From Pseudomonadales bacterium (lineage in GTDB: Bacteria > Pseudomonadota > Gammaproteobacteria > Pseudomonadales > Azotimanducaceae): a DNA stretch of 60,154 nt. Shown piece by piece: positions 1 through 7,621 of this stretch. The stretch is taken from assembly GCA_007131295.1 (NCBI GenBank), contig SLQW01000094.1, positions 1 to 60,154 of the forward strand. Reading direction: 5' to 3'. The translations under genes were made by a program, and so were the position numbers. A model generated the notes under the pieces. That model had not been told where the DNA came from, searched no databases, and was given only the letters and a program-made list of their open reading frames with translations. Position 1 is the first letter of the stretch, and every line of letters starts with the position of its first letter.

Positions 1-513
<513 letters not shown>

Positions 514-518
514 ACGTC

Positions 519-551
519 CCGGACGGAGCCGATCGCAACGGCTCCGTCCGG
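519..551 (+). terminator. Stem-loop after icd
   Basis: A perfect 12-bp stem (CCGGACGGAGCC / GGCTCCGTCCGG) with a 9-nt loop starts six bases after the icd stop codon. It has only a weak T content afterwards, so it may terminate transcription or protect the 3' end of the mRNA. Confidence 0.6.
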
Positions 552-600
552 ATTGCCTGCAGTGCGATCGATCGATTGACCTTCGACAGGAGTCTTGACC

Positions 601-978
601 ATGTTCAGCCATGTAATGATCGGCGCCAACGACATGAACGCGTCAAAGAAGTTCTACGACGCAGTTCTCGCCACCCTTGGACATCCCGCAGGCACCCTGG
701 ACCCCAACGGTCGCTGCTTCTACCTGACCCCGGCGGGTATTTTCGCGTTGACCACGCCTATCAACGGTGAACCTGCCAGTCACGGCAACGGCAGCACGAT
801 CGGATTCGCCGCCAAGAGCCCGGAGGAAGTCGATGCCTGGCACGCTGCCGGTGTCGCGAACGGGGGTACCACCTGTGAGGATCCACCAGGGGTACGCGAG
901 GGTGGCGGCCCGAAGCTCTACCTCGCCTATCTTCGCGATCCCTCCGGAAACAAGATCTGCGCGCTGCATCGCCTCTGA
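601..978 (+). CDS. VOC family (glyoxalase-like) protein
   Basis: A 125-residue protein of one vicinal-oxygen-chelate unit. It begins FSHVMIGANDMNASKKFYDA and ends in YLAYLRDPSGNKICALHRL, the usual start and closing strand of small glyoxalase/bleomycin-resistance-type proteins. The family covers metal-dependent isomerases, dioxygenases and drug-binding proteins; the substrate cannot be told here. The ATG at 601 is preferred because AGGAG lies eight bases upstream; a TTG two codons earlier is too close to that site. Cytosolic. It is followed by a hairpin and a SnoaL-like gene. Confidence 0.85.
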   Translation: MFSHVMIGANDMNASKKFYDAVLATLGHPAGTLDPNGRCFYLTPAGIFALTTPINGEPASHGNGSTIGFAAKSPEEVDAWHAAGVANGGTTCEDPPGVREGGGPKLYLAYLRDPSGNKICALHRL

Positions 979-1000
979 TTCGCATCACCCTTCCTGCAAC

Positions 1001-1033
1001 CTGCCTTCCCCGCCTGCGAGGCTGGGAAGGCAG
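1001..1033 (+). terminator. Stem-loop between the VOC and SnoaL-like genes
   Basis: A 10-bp perfect stem (CTGCCTTCCC / GGGAAGGCAG) with a 13-nt loop lies 22 bases after the VOC stop. There is no T-run, so termination is possible but unproven. Confidence 0.4.
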
Positions 1034-1081
1034 CGCCGATCGCGGTACCCTGCTCACCTTCACGCATGCAGGAGAACAGCG

Positions 1082-1492
1082 ATGATCAGCAGTGGCCCTC
1101 TCGAAGACCGACTCGCCATCCGTGAGCTGGTCGAGTCCTACAACGACGCAGTCATGCGGCACGACGGCGAAGCCTGGTCGGCAAACTGGGCCGAGGACGG
1201 TAGCTGGACCCTGCCGGGCGGCGGCGCGGTAGACGGACGGGCGCAGATTCTCGCCACCTGGGAAGGGGCCATGAGCAACTTCTCGTTCGTCGGCTTTTTT
1301 GCGTCTGCAGGACCCATCATCGTGAATGGAGACGAGGCACGCGGTACCTGGTATCAGCAGGAGTTCCTGCATCAGAAGGATGGCGTGAAGCGGAACATCA
1401 CCGGGCTCTATGAGGATGACTACGTCAAGCAGGGTGGACGCTGGTACTTCAAGCGCCGCGTGTATTCGATCCTCAACGCCGAGGAATACTGA
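1082..1492 (+). CDS. SnoaL-like / NTF2-fold protein
   Basis: A 136-residue protein with the cone-shaped NTF2-like pattern: an N-terminal helix (LEDRLAIRELVESYNDAVMRHD) followed by W..NWAEDGSWTLPGG, then strands ending in GGRWYFKRRVYSIL. These match SnoaL_4-type proteins, which include dehydratases, isomerases and many proteins of unknown activity. The start is the ATG with AGGAG upstream at about 1070. Cytosolic, 136 residues being usual for the fold. The substrate cannot be inferred. Its stop lies four bases from the convergent asparaginase stop. Confidence 0.8.
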   Translation: MISSGPLEDRLAIRELVESYNDAVMRHDGEAWSANWAEDGSWTLPGGGAVDGRAQILATWEGAMSNFSFVGFFASAGPIIVNGDEARGTWYQQEFLHQKDGVKRNITGLYEDDYVKQGGRWYFKRRVYSILNAEEY

Positions 1493-1495
1493 AGC

Positions 1496-2530
1496 TCAAC
1501 GGGTGAAATAGGCGCGGGGCGCTTCAGCGCCCTGGCCGTGCTGGAGGGCGAGCATGAGCAGGATGCGCGCCTTCTGCGGCGTCAGGTCGCCGGCGAAGAT
1601 CACGCCCGCATCCGCGAGCGCAGCACCACCACCCACGTAGCCGTAGACCGGCGCGACAGCCCCTGCTTCCACCCGGCTCGCAATGACCACGGCGACGTCG
1701 GCCGCCAGCGCCTCCTCGATCGCGGAGGCTACGGACGGATTGACGTTGCCTAGCCCAAGGGCCTGAACGACGATACCGTCTGCGCCTGCAGCCACGGCCC
1801 CGACAACGGCCTCGCCCGTAGCACCTGGATACATGGCGACGATGTCTACCCGCGGCAGTGCCTCGTTGTCGAGAGGGATCCGCTGCCGCCATTCCGGACG
1901 CCGCCAGAAACGCACCTCATCGCCCGTGACGACTCCGAGCGCGCCCGCCGCTCCAGAGTGGAATCCACCTGCGGAGGTGTGCCCTTTTCTGACTTCCCGC
2001 GCAGCGTGAATCGTGTCCTGCATCACGAGCATCGCGCCCCGGTCGCGCGCTCGCGACGCCACGCAGACTCGAGCTGCAGCAAGCAGGTTGCGCGGACCGT
2101 CGAAGTCACGGGCGGTCGCATCGCGCATAGCACCGGTGAGCACCACAGGCTTCTCGCCGCCGACCGTGAGATCGAGAAACCACGCGGTTTCCTCGAGCAC
2201 GTCGGTGCCGTGGGTGACGATGACGCCGGCCACCTCCGGGCGCGCCAACGCTTCCGATACGGCGCCATACAACGTCACCCAACGGTCCGGATCCATGTGG
2301 GGCGACGGCAGCGAAAACAGCGTCGTCACTTCCATCGTGGCGATGTCAGCCAACTCGGGGACCGCAGCCAACAGCGCTTCACCCGTGTCGGCTGGTACGG
2401 GCGCACCGCCTGGCTCGGCGGGACGCATGGCAATGGTGCCGCCGGTGGCGATCAGCTTGCACACCGGAAGCTCCTCAGCGCCTACGCTCAGGGCCAAGGC
2501 ACACAGGACGATCAGGCTCCAACCTTTCAT
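1496..2530 (-). CDS. Secreted type II asparaginase (asparaginase/glutaminase family)
   Basis: A 344-residue protein with a signal peptide (MKGWSLIVLCALALSVGAEE) followed by both active-site signatures of L-asparaginases: LIATGGTIAM near the mature N-terminus and VIVTHGTDVLEETA further on. These carry the two catalytic threonines and the Asp/Lys relay. The enzyme should hydrolyse asparagine, and possibly glutamine, to the acid and ammonia in the periplasm. The start at 2530 is chosen over an upstream ATG because the signal peptide begins there. Convergent with the SnoaL-like gene. Confidence 0.9.
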   Translation of the reverse strand: MKGWSLIVLCALALSVGAEELPVCKLIATGGTIAMRPAEPGGAPVPADTGEALLAAVPELADIATMEVTTLFSLPSPHMDPDRWVTLYGAVSEALARPEVAGVIVTHGTDVLEETAWFLDLTVGGEKPVVLTGAMRDATARDFDGPRNLLAAARVCVASRARDRGAMLVMQDTIHAAREVRKGHTSAGGFHSGAAGALGVVTGDEVRFWRRPEWRQRIPLDNEALPRVDIVAMYPGATGEAVVGAVAAGADGIVVQALGLGNVNPSVASAIEEALAADVAVVIASRVEAGAVAPVYGYVGGGAALADAGVIFAGDLTPQKARILLMLALQHGQGAEAPRAYFTR

Positions 2531-2570
2531 GACGTCGGTTCTCCCATTACCCTCGAGGCTTGGAGGTCCC

Positions 2571-2783
2571 ATGCTCCAGGCGTTGCGCTACGACGTGCTC
2601 GACGGTGTTCGCAATCCGCCCTCGAGCCGGCACTCCGTTTCGGAAGGCCATCCGCGCACTGTGGCGCAGATCGAGCTCGCGGACCAGATCGAACTCGACC
2701 ACGCCTGGCTATCGGAACACCACTTGGTCGGGCGGTTCGCGCATATGGCCATGCGCCTGGTCGGCCAGCAGGTGAACGAATGA
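2571..2783 (+). pseudogene. Remnant N-terminus of a luciferase-like (LLM) flavin oxidoreductase
   Basis: A 70-codon frame with a plausible start (GGAGG about five bases upstream of the ATG). The middle part, QIELADQIELDHAWLSEHHL, resembles the first 50 residues of bacterial luciferase-like monooxygenases, which are normally about 300-350 residues. Similarity then stops and the frame ends, overlapping the macro-domain gene by ATGA. No continuation is visible in other frames, so it looks like a decayed gene, though translation may still drive expression of the next gene by coupling. It could also be a real small protein. Confidence 0.5.
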
Positions 2784-3334
2784 ATCGATACGTAACCAAC
2801 GGACGCACCCTCGAGTGCATCCAGGGCAACATTGCCGATCAACCAGACATTGATGCGGTCGTGAATGCGGCCAACGCGATGCTGCAGACTGGCGGCGGCG
2901 TGGCGGGAGCATTGCATCGCGCCGCTGGACCGGGCCTCGCGGAAGAATGCGCGCCCATGGCGCCCATCAAGCCCGGTCAGGCCGTGATCTCGAGCGCTCA
3001 TCAGCTACCTAACCGACACGTGATTCATTGCCTCGGTCCAGTCTACGGTCGTGACGAACCTGCTGACCGCCTGCTTGCAGATTGTTACCGCAATGCCGTG
3101 CAGCTCGCGGAAAAGCATAGCCTGCGCTCACTGGCCTTCCCTGCCCTCTCCACGGGAGTGTTCGGCTATCCCATGGAGACCGCAGCCAGAGTCGCTTTCA
3201 CGACGCTGATCGACCTCATGCGCGGACTCGAGAGCGTCGAATTACTGCGCTTCGTGCTCTTCTCCGCGGACGACCTCGCGCTGCATGCGAGGGTACTCAA
3301 AGAACTCACTTCCGGAGCCGCAAACCATGAATGA
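2780..3334 (+). CDS. Macro domain protein (ADP-ribose / O-acetyl-ADP-ribose binding)
   Basis: A 184-residue stand-alone macro domain. It shows the expected order: QGNIADQPDIDAVVNAANAML, GGGVAGALHRAAG (adenine/ribose loop), then FPALSTGVFGYP (diphosphate loop). Bacterial members of this class remove acetyl from O-acetyl-ADP-ribose or ADP-ribose from proteins. Cytosolic. The start overlaps the previous small frame by four bases, and its last eight bases overlap the DUF427 gene, so the three are probably translated as a coupled unit. Confidence 0.92.
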   Translation: MNRYVTNGRTLECIQGNIADQPDIDAVVNAANAMLQTGGGVAGALHRAAGPGLAEECAPMAPIKPGQAVISSAHQLPNRHVIHCLGPVYGRDEPADRLLADCYRNAVQLAEKHSLRSLAFPALSTGVFGYPMETAARVAFTTLIDLMRGLESVELLRFVLFSADDLALHARVLKELTSGAANHE

Positions 3335-3872
3335 CGAACTCGACCGTGCCCGGTCGGCCTGGAGCAACCGCGGTCAGGCGCGTCCTCCGTTCGCGCACAA
3401 GCCCGGCAAGGGCCAGGAGTCAGTCTGGGACTACCCGCGTCCGCCTGCCTTGATCGACGATACTCGCGAGGTGGTTGTCATGAGCGGAGAAACGGAAGTC
3501 GCCCGCACCTGCCGCGCGGTGAGGGTACTGGAAACCGCGAGCCCGCCGACCTTCTACCTGCCGCCTGAGGACGTGAACCAGGATCTCCTGATAGCAACCT
3601 CCGGGCGGTCGTTCTGCGAATGGAAAGGCGGCGCCAACTACTTCGACGTACGCACACCGGAGGAGACCGTCGCCGCAGCAGCGTGGACTTACCCGGACCC
3701 CTTCCCGGAGTTCGCTGCACTCGCGGGCTGGTATGCCTTCTATCCGAGCAAGGTAGCCTGCTTCGTTTCCGGGGAACGCGTGCGCGCGCAAGCGGGCGGC
3801 TTCTACGGAGGCTGGATCACGCGGGAAATCGTCGGTCCGTTCAAGGGTGAGCCGGGTACGGGCGGTTGGTGA
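3327..3872 (+). CDS. DUF427 domain protein
   Basis: A 181-residue protein with the DUF427 signature: YPRPPAL, VRVLETASPPTFYLPPEDV, CEWKGGANYFDV and AWTYPDPFPEFAALAGWYAFYPSKV. DUF427 is a compact beta-rich domain of unknown biochemical role, often found singly or in pairs in actinobacteria and proteobacteria. The gene begins inside the last eight bases of the macro-domain gene. Function unknown; the coupling to an ADP-ribose-binding protein is the only contextual clue. Confidence 0.88.
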   Translation: MNDELDRARSAWSNRGQARPPFAHKPGKGQESVWDYPRPPALIDDTREVVVMSGETEVARTCRAVRVLETASPPTFYLPPEDVNQDLLIATSGRSFCEWKGGANYFDVRTPEETVAAAAWTYPDPFPEFAALAGWYAFYPSKVACFVSGERVRAQAGGFYGGWITREIVGPFKGEPGTGGW

Positions 3873-3999
3873 CCAAGTCCAGAACGAAGCGACTCCGGAG
3901 AAGCAGCAGCCGCCCATGTGACGGGCTGCAGCGGGTTTTCGCCGGAGCGGCCCTGCCGGGGCGGGCCGACCGTGATGACCGCCGCGCGTCAACTGCAGG

Positions 4000-4084
4000 T
4001 GGTGCCCGGGGCGGGACTCGAACCCGCACGCCTTACGGCTGGGGATTTTAAGTCCCCTGCGTCTACCAGTTTCGCCACCCGGGC
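4000..4084 (-). tRNA. tRNA-Leu (anticodon UAA)
   Basis: On the minus strand the sequence runs from GCCCGGGTGGCGAAACTGG to CCCGGGCACCA, folding as a class II tRNA: acceptor GCCCGGG/CCCGGGC, D-arm GGCGAAACTGGTAGACGC, anticodon stem GGGGA with loop CTTAAAA (anticodon TAA), a variable arm, and T-arm GCGGGTTCGAGTCCCGC. The terminal CCA is encoded. It is on the same strand as pgsA and tRNA-Cys 26 kb away. Confidence 0.96.
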
Positions 4085-4169
4085 CATGCCGCGGGCAGGA
4101 TAGCCCCCCGCTTTCCCCTCTGCACCCAAAACGGGCAGAATCCGATGCCTGATGTCGGAGGAGGTACCC

Positions 4170-5873
4170 ATGTATCAAGAGCTGAAGCAGGTCCGGGCCG
4201 AGTTGACCGGCCCCGGGGGCGAGTTCGAAGTCGTTACAGTCGATGTACGTGGCATCCCCACGCGGACCTATAAGAACGGGCCCCAGAACCTGCGTGAGCT
4301 CTGGCTCGCCTCGGCCGCCTTTGCCGAGCGGGAGTATCTCGTCTACCAGGGCGAGCGCTGGACGTACGCCGAGGCGCATGCGGAAGTGGCAGCTATTGCG
4401 AGCTGGCTCGCCGCACAGGGCGTGAAGCCTGGCGACCGGGTCGGCATCGCCATGCGCAATTACCCGGAACACCTGCTTTGCTACTGGGCCATCGTGTCTA
4501 TGGGTGCCGTGGTGGTCGGCATGAATGCCTGGTGGGTGGGCCCGGAGATGGTCTACGGCATCCAGGATTCGACGCCGAAGGTGATCTTCTGCGACCAGGA
4601 GCGTCTCGAACGGATTCTCGCCCATCGCAGTGAGGTACCGGAGCCGCTGCTGGTAGGTGTACGTCTCGAGAGTGAGGTACCGGCGGAGGTGGTGCGTTAC
4701 GAAGACAGGGTGAAACCGCACCAGGGCAGCCTGCCGGACGTCGAGATCGATCCAGACGCGGACGCCTGCATCTTCTATACATCCGGGACCACTGGACGCC
4801 CCAAGGGCGCGGAACAGACCCACCGCGGCTGCGTCAACAATGTGCTCAACATCCTCTGTGCCGGTGCCATCAACGCCCGCGTGCAGGTGATAACCGGCAA
4901 GCTCGATCCCAAGGAGCTGGAGAATCCGCCGCAGGGCGTCGCGCTCGTGACCACACCGCTGTTCCACGTCACAGCCATGAACTGCGTCGCCCAAGGTGGT
5001 ACAGCCACAGGTGGCAAATTGGTCCTGATGTACAAGTGGGATGCGGGCGAAGCGCTGCGCATCATCGAGGAAGAAAAGGTTTCGAGCATGAGCGGCGTTC
5101 CCGTCATGTCGCGAGAGCTGATTGCCCATCCCGATTTCCCGAAACGTGACACCTCCAGCTTGTTGGTTCTCGGTGGTGGGGGCGCCCAACTGCAGCCGGA
5201 TCTGGTCGGGCGTATCGAGAACGACGTCGCCACGGCGCGTCCGAACACCGGCTACGGCATGACCGAAACTTGCGGAATCATCACCTCCATTGCCGGTGAC
5301 TTTTTCGTCGATCGACCCGAGAGCTGCGGCCCGGCGTGCCCCAACTTCGAAGTGGAGATTCGCGATCCGGAAGGGAATGCCCTGCCGATCGGCGAAGTTG
5401 GGGAGCTCTGCGTGCGCGGCGCACCGGTCATTCGCGGCTATCTGAACCGGCCCGAAGCCACGGCCGAAACCATCGAGGACGGATGGCTGCATACTGGTGA
5501 CCTTGCGCGCATGGACGAAGACGGTTTCATTTACATCGTCGACCGACTCAAGGACATGGTGCTGAGGGGCGGTGAGAACGTGTATTGTGCCGAAGTGGAG
5601 AGCGCTCTGTTCAGTCATGACGATGTTGCCGAGTGTGTGGCGTTCGGTGTTCCTGATGATCGCCTCGGCGAGGAAGTCGGTGCCTGTGTGGTACTGAAAC
5701 CCAACGCCAATCTTACGGCCGATGAACTACGCGCGCACTGCGGCCGGCAGATCGCGAAGCACAAGGTTCCGCGCTTCATCTGGTTCCGTAGCGAACCCCT
5801 GCCACGCAACGCCAATGGCAAGTTCCTGAAGCGCGAGTTGCGCGAACAACTGACCGTGGAAGACGCAGCATGA
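4170..5873 (+). CDS. Acyl-CoA synthetase (class I adenylate-forming, FadD-like)
   Basis: A 567-residue enzyme that activates a carboxylic acid with ATP to an acyl-adenylate and transfers it to CoA. Seen: P-loop-like YTSGTTGRPKGAEQTH, TGYGMTETCG, the hinge region DGWLHTGDLARMDEDGFIYIVDRLKDMVLRGGENVY, and a C-terminal NANGKFLKRELR with the catalytic lysine. The ATG at 4170 is chosen because GGAGGAGG lies just upstream; an ATG six codons earlier precedes that site. Chain length of the substrate is unknown. It overlaps the patatin gene by ATGA, suggesting that released fatty acids are activated here. Confidence 0.92.
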   Translation: MYQELKQVRAELTGPGGEFEVVTVDVRGIPTRTYKNGPQNLRELWLASAAFAEREYLVYQGERWTYAEAHAEVAAIASWLAAQGVKPGDRVGIAMRNYPEHLLCYWAIVSMGAVVVGMNAWWVGPEMVYGIQDSTPKVIFCDQERLERILAHRSEVPEPLLVGVRLESEVPAEVVRYEDRVKPHQGSLPDVEIDPDADACIFYTSGTTGRPKGAEQTHRGCVNNVLNILCAGAINARVQVITGKLDPKELENPPQGVALVTTPLFHVTAMNCVAQGGTATGGKLVLMYKWDAGEALRIIEEEKVSSMSGVPVMSRELIAHPDFPKRDTSSLLVLGGGGAQLQPDLVGRIENDVATARPNTGYGMTETCGIITSIAGDFFVDRPESCGPACPNFEVEIRDPEGNALPIGEVGELCVRGAPVIRGYLNRPEATAETIEDGWLHTGDLARMDEDGFIYIVDRLKDMVLRGGENVYCAEVESALFSHDDVAECVAFGVPDDRLGEEVGACVVLKPNANLTADELRAHCGRQIAKHKVPRFIWFRSEPLPRNANGKFLKRELREQLTVEDAA

Positions 5874-7369
5874 ATGCACCCGTGCGTGGAGCGACGAGCA
5901 TCGCTGCGCCCAGTTTGCGCGCTCTCGAAAAAGCCATGGACCAGGCTGTCAGCTACGAGGAATGGAAGCAGGCGGCACTCGCTCACGACGAGCGTAGCGG
6001 CGCAGCGCGCTGGAAGAAGGAAGAGCGCAGCTCCCGATACGGCTACGCCCGGGTGCGCCGCCGACTCGATCGCTTGCGCCAGCTGCGTGCCGAGGATGAT
6101 CCGCACGAATTGCTGTTCTATTTGAACGAGGGCATCCACGGGAACATGGACGGGATTGGCAAATCCGCCCTGTACACCGAGGCAAAGTTCGGCACCAAGA
6201 CCCTGATCGAGGATTACCTTCACGAACTCGACGACGCCATCACCCAGATTGCCGCGGTGCCGGACGACGTCATCCCATTCGCAGACAAGCTCGACTTCTT
6301 CCGCCGGGCAAGCCACTGCTACGGTCGTTCTGCGCTCATGCTCAGTGGCGGCGGCTCACTCGGACCGTTTCATCTGGGTGTCACCAAAGCTTTGTTCGAG
6401 CAGAACCTCGTGCCCACCGTGCTGTCAGGGTCCAGCGCAGGCTCTTTCGTTGCTGCCGTACTCGGCACCCATGACGACAGCGAGCTGATGGCCCTGCTCA
6501 ACGACGAGCGGGCGATTCATTTCTCACCCGGCCCGGTCGGTCGTCGCATGACCATCGAGGACGTTCAGGACACCGTCGAGCGCCTGATTCCCGACCTGAC
6601 CTTTCAGGAAGCGTTCGAGCGCACCGGGCGCAAGATAAACATTTCCATCGCCCCGAGCCGGCTGCATCAGAGCTCACGGCTGCTCAACGCCATCACTTCG
6701 CCCAATCTCTTCATCCGCGAGGCCGTCCTCGCATCGTGTGCAATTCCTGGCATCTTTCCGCCGGTCCTGCTGATGGCGCAGGACGCCCACGGTGGTCGCA
6801 AGCCGTACCTGCCCGCAAGTCGGTGGGTAGACGGTTCCGTGACTGATGATCTGCCTGCGAAGCGCCTGGCGCGTCTCTATGGCGTAAACCATTTCATGAC
6901 GAGCATGATCAATCCGCTGGTGCTCTGGTCGGTACGCGACAGTGATTGGAACGGTGGACTGGTTTCGCGGGTGTGGGACATCTACCAGCGTGCCGGCAAG
7001 GAACTGCTCCGTGCCACCTACCCCATGACCATGAATGCCGTACGCAATGTCTATCCGCTGAACATGGCCTTGCGGATGTGGTACGGCGTCGTGACCCAGG
7101 ATTACACGGCAGACATCAACATCATTCCCCGCCAGCGCCTCTGGAACCCAGGCATGCTGCTGTCGATTCTGTCGGAGGATCAGACTCGCATGCTTGTCGC
7201 CGAGGGCGAGCGCGCCACCTGGCCGCGGATCGAGATGATCCGCAACTGTACCCGTATCAGCCGAACCCTCGATCGCGTGCTTGACGACTTCGAACTCGAA
7301 CACACCAACCGCTATGGTCACGTTCATGCGGGCACGCGCATGACTCCATCCGGCCATGCCAACGCGTAA
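5870..7369 (+). CDS. Patatin-like phospholipase with DUF3336 N-terminus
   Basis: A 499-residue lipid acyl hydrolase. The first ~150 residues match the DUF3336 region found ahead of patatin domains in yeast triacylglycerol lipases and bacterial homologues. The patatin core shows the oxyanion loop SGGGSLGPFHLG, nucleophile elbow GSSAG with Ser189, and the partner Asp321 in WVDGSVTDDLP. No signal peptide is visible, so it probably acts on intracellular lipid. It overlaps the upstream acyl-CoA ligase by four bases, giving a two-gene unit for lipid hydrolysis and fatty-acid activation. Confidence 0.92.
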   Translation: MNAPVRGATSIAAPSLRALEKAMDQAVSYEEWKQAALAHDERSGAARWKKEERSSRYGYARVRRRLDRLRQLRAEDDPHELLFYLNEGIHGNMDGIGKSALYTEAKFGTKTLIEDYLHELDDAITQIAAVPDDVIPFADKLDFFRRASHCYGRSALMLSGGGSLGPFHLGVTKALFEQNLVPTVLSGSSAGSFVAAVLGTHDDSELMALLNDERAIHFSPGPVGRRMTIEDVQDTVERLIPDLTFQEAFERTGRKINISIAPSRLHQSSRLLNAITSPNLFIREAVLASCAIPGIFPPVLLMAQDAHGGRKPYLPASRWVDGSVTDDLPAKRLARLYGVNHFMTSMINPLVLWSVRDSDWNGGLVSRVWDIYQRAGKELLRATYPMTMNAVRNVYPLNMALRMWYGVVTQDYTADINIIPRQRLWNPGMLLSILSEDQTRMLVAEGERATWPRIEMIRNCTRISRTLDRVLDDFELEHTNRYGHVHAGTRMTPSGHANA

Positions 7370-7387
7370 CGGGGCTCAGCTGCTGAC

Positions 7388-7600
7388 TTAGAGCCGGCTG
7401 ATCTCTTCCTTGAGCTGAAAGGATCGTTCGGTAACGATCGACTCGAGTGCGCTGATCCGGGCCTTCAGCGAACGGATCTCCGCCTCCATCGAATCGATCG
7501 CCGCACGGCTAGCAGCACCGCCACCCTTCTTGTACACCTTGTAGGCACTCAGCAGGCAGCCAGCAACGATGGCTACTGCAGCCAGTTCGAACGGTCCCAT
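7388..7600 (-). CDS. Small membrane protein with coiled coil, PspB-like
   Basis: A 70-residue protein: one hydrophobic helix (ELAAVAIVAGCLLSAYKVY) followed by a basic linker and an amphipathic coiled coil (MEAEIRSLKARISALESIVTE). This layout and the ALESI motif resemble phage-shock protein B and its relatives. No other psp genes are nearby, so a role in envelope stress is only a guess. It follows the acylase gene by 21 bases on the same strand and may be the last member of that operon. Confidence 0.65.
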   Translation of the reverse strand: MGPFELAAVAIVAGCLLSAYKVYKKGGGAASRAAIDSMEAEIRSLKARISALESIVTERSFQLKEEISRL

Positions 7601-7621
7601 GGGATGGGTCTCCTCCGCGCT

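Noticed and set aside
1958-3334. A long plus-strand frame ending in the macro domain, suggesting a fusion protein
   Set aside because: Its first 270 codons are antisense to the asparaginase gene; the real start at 2780 has an ATGA overlap and a normal domain start.
3420-5618. A 732-codon open frame on the minus strand across the acyl-CoA ligase gene
   Set aside because: It runs antisense to a clear enzyme gene and through tRNA-Leu, has no family features, and is explained by GC-rich codon bias.
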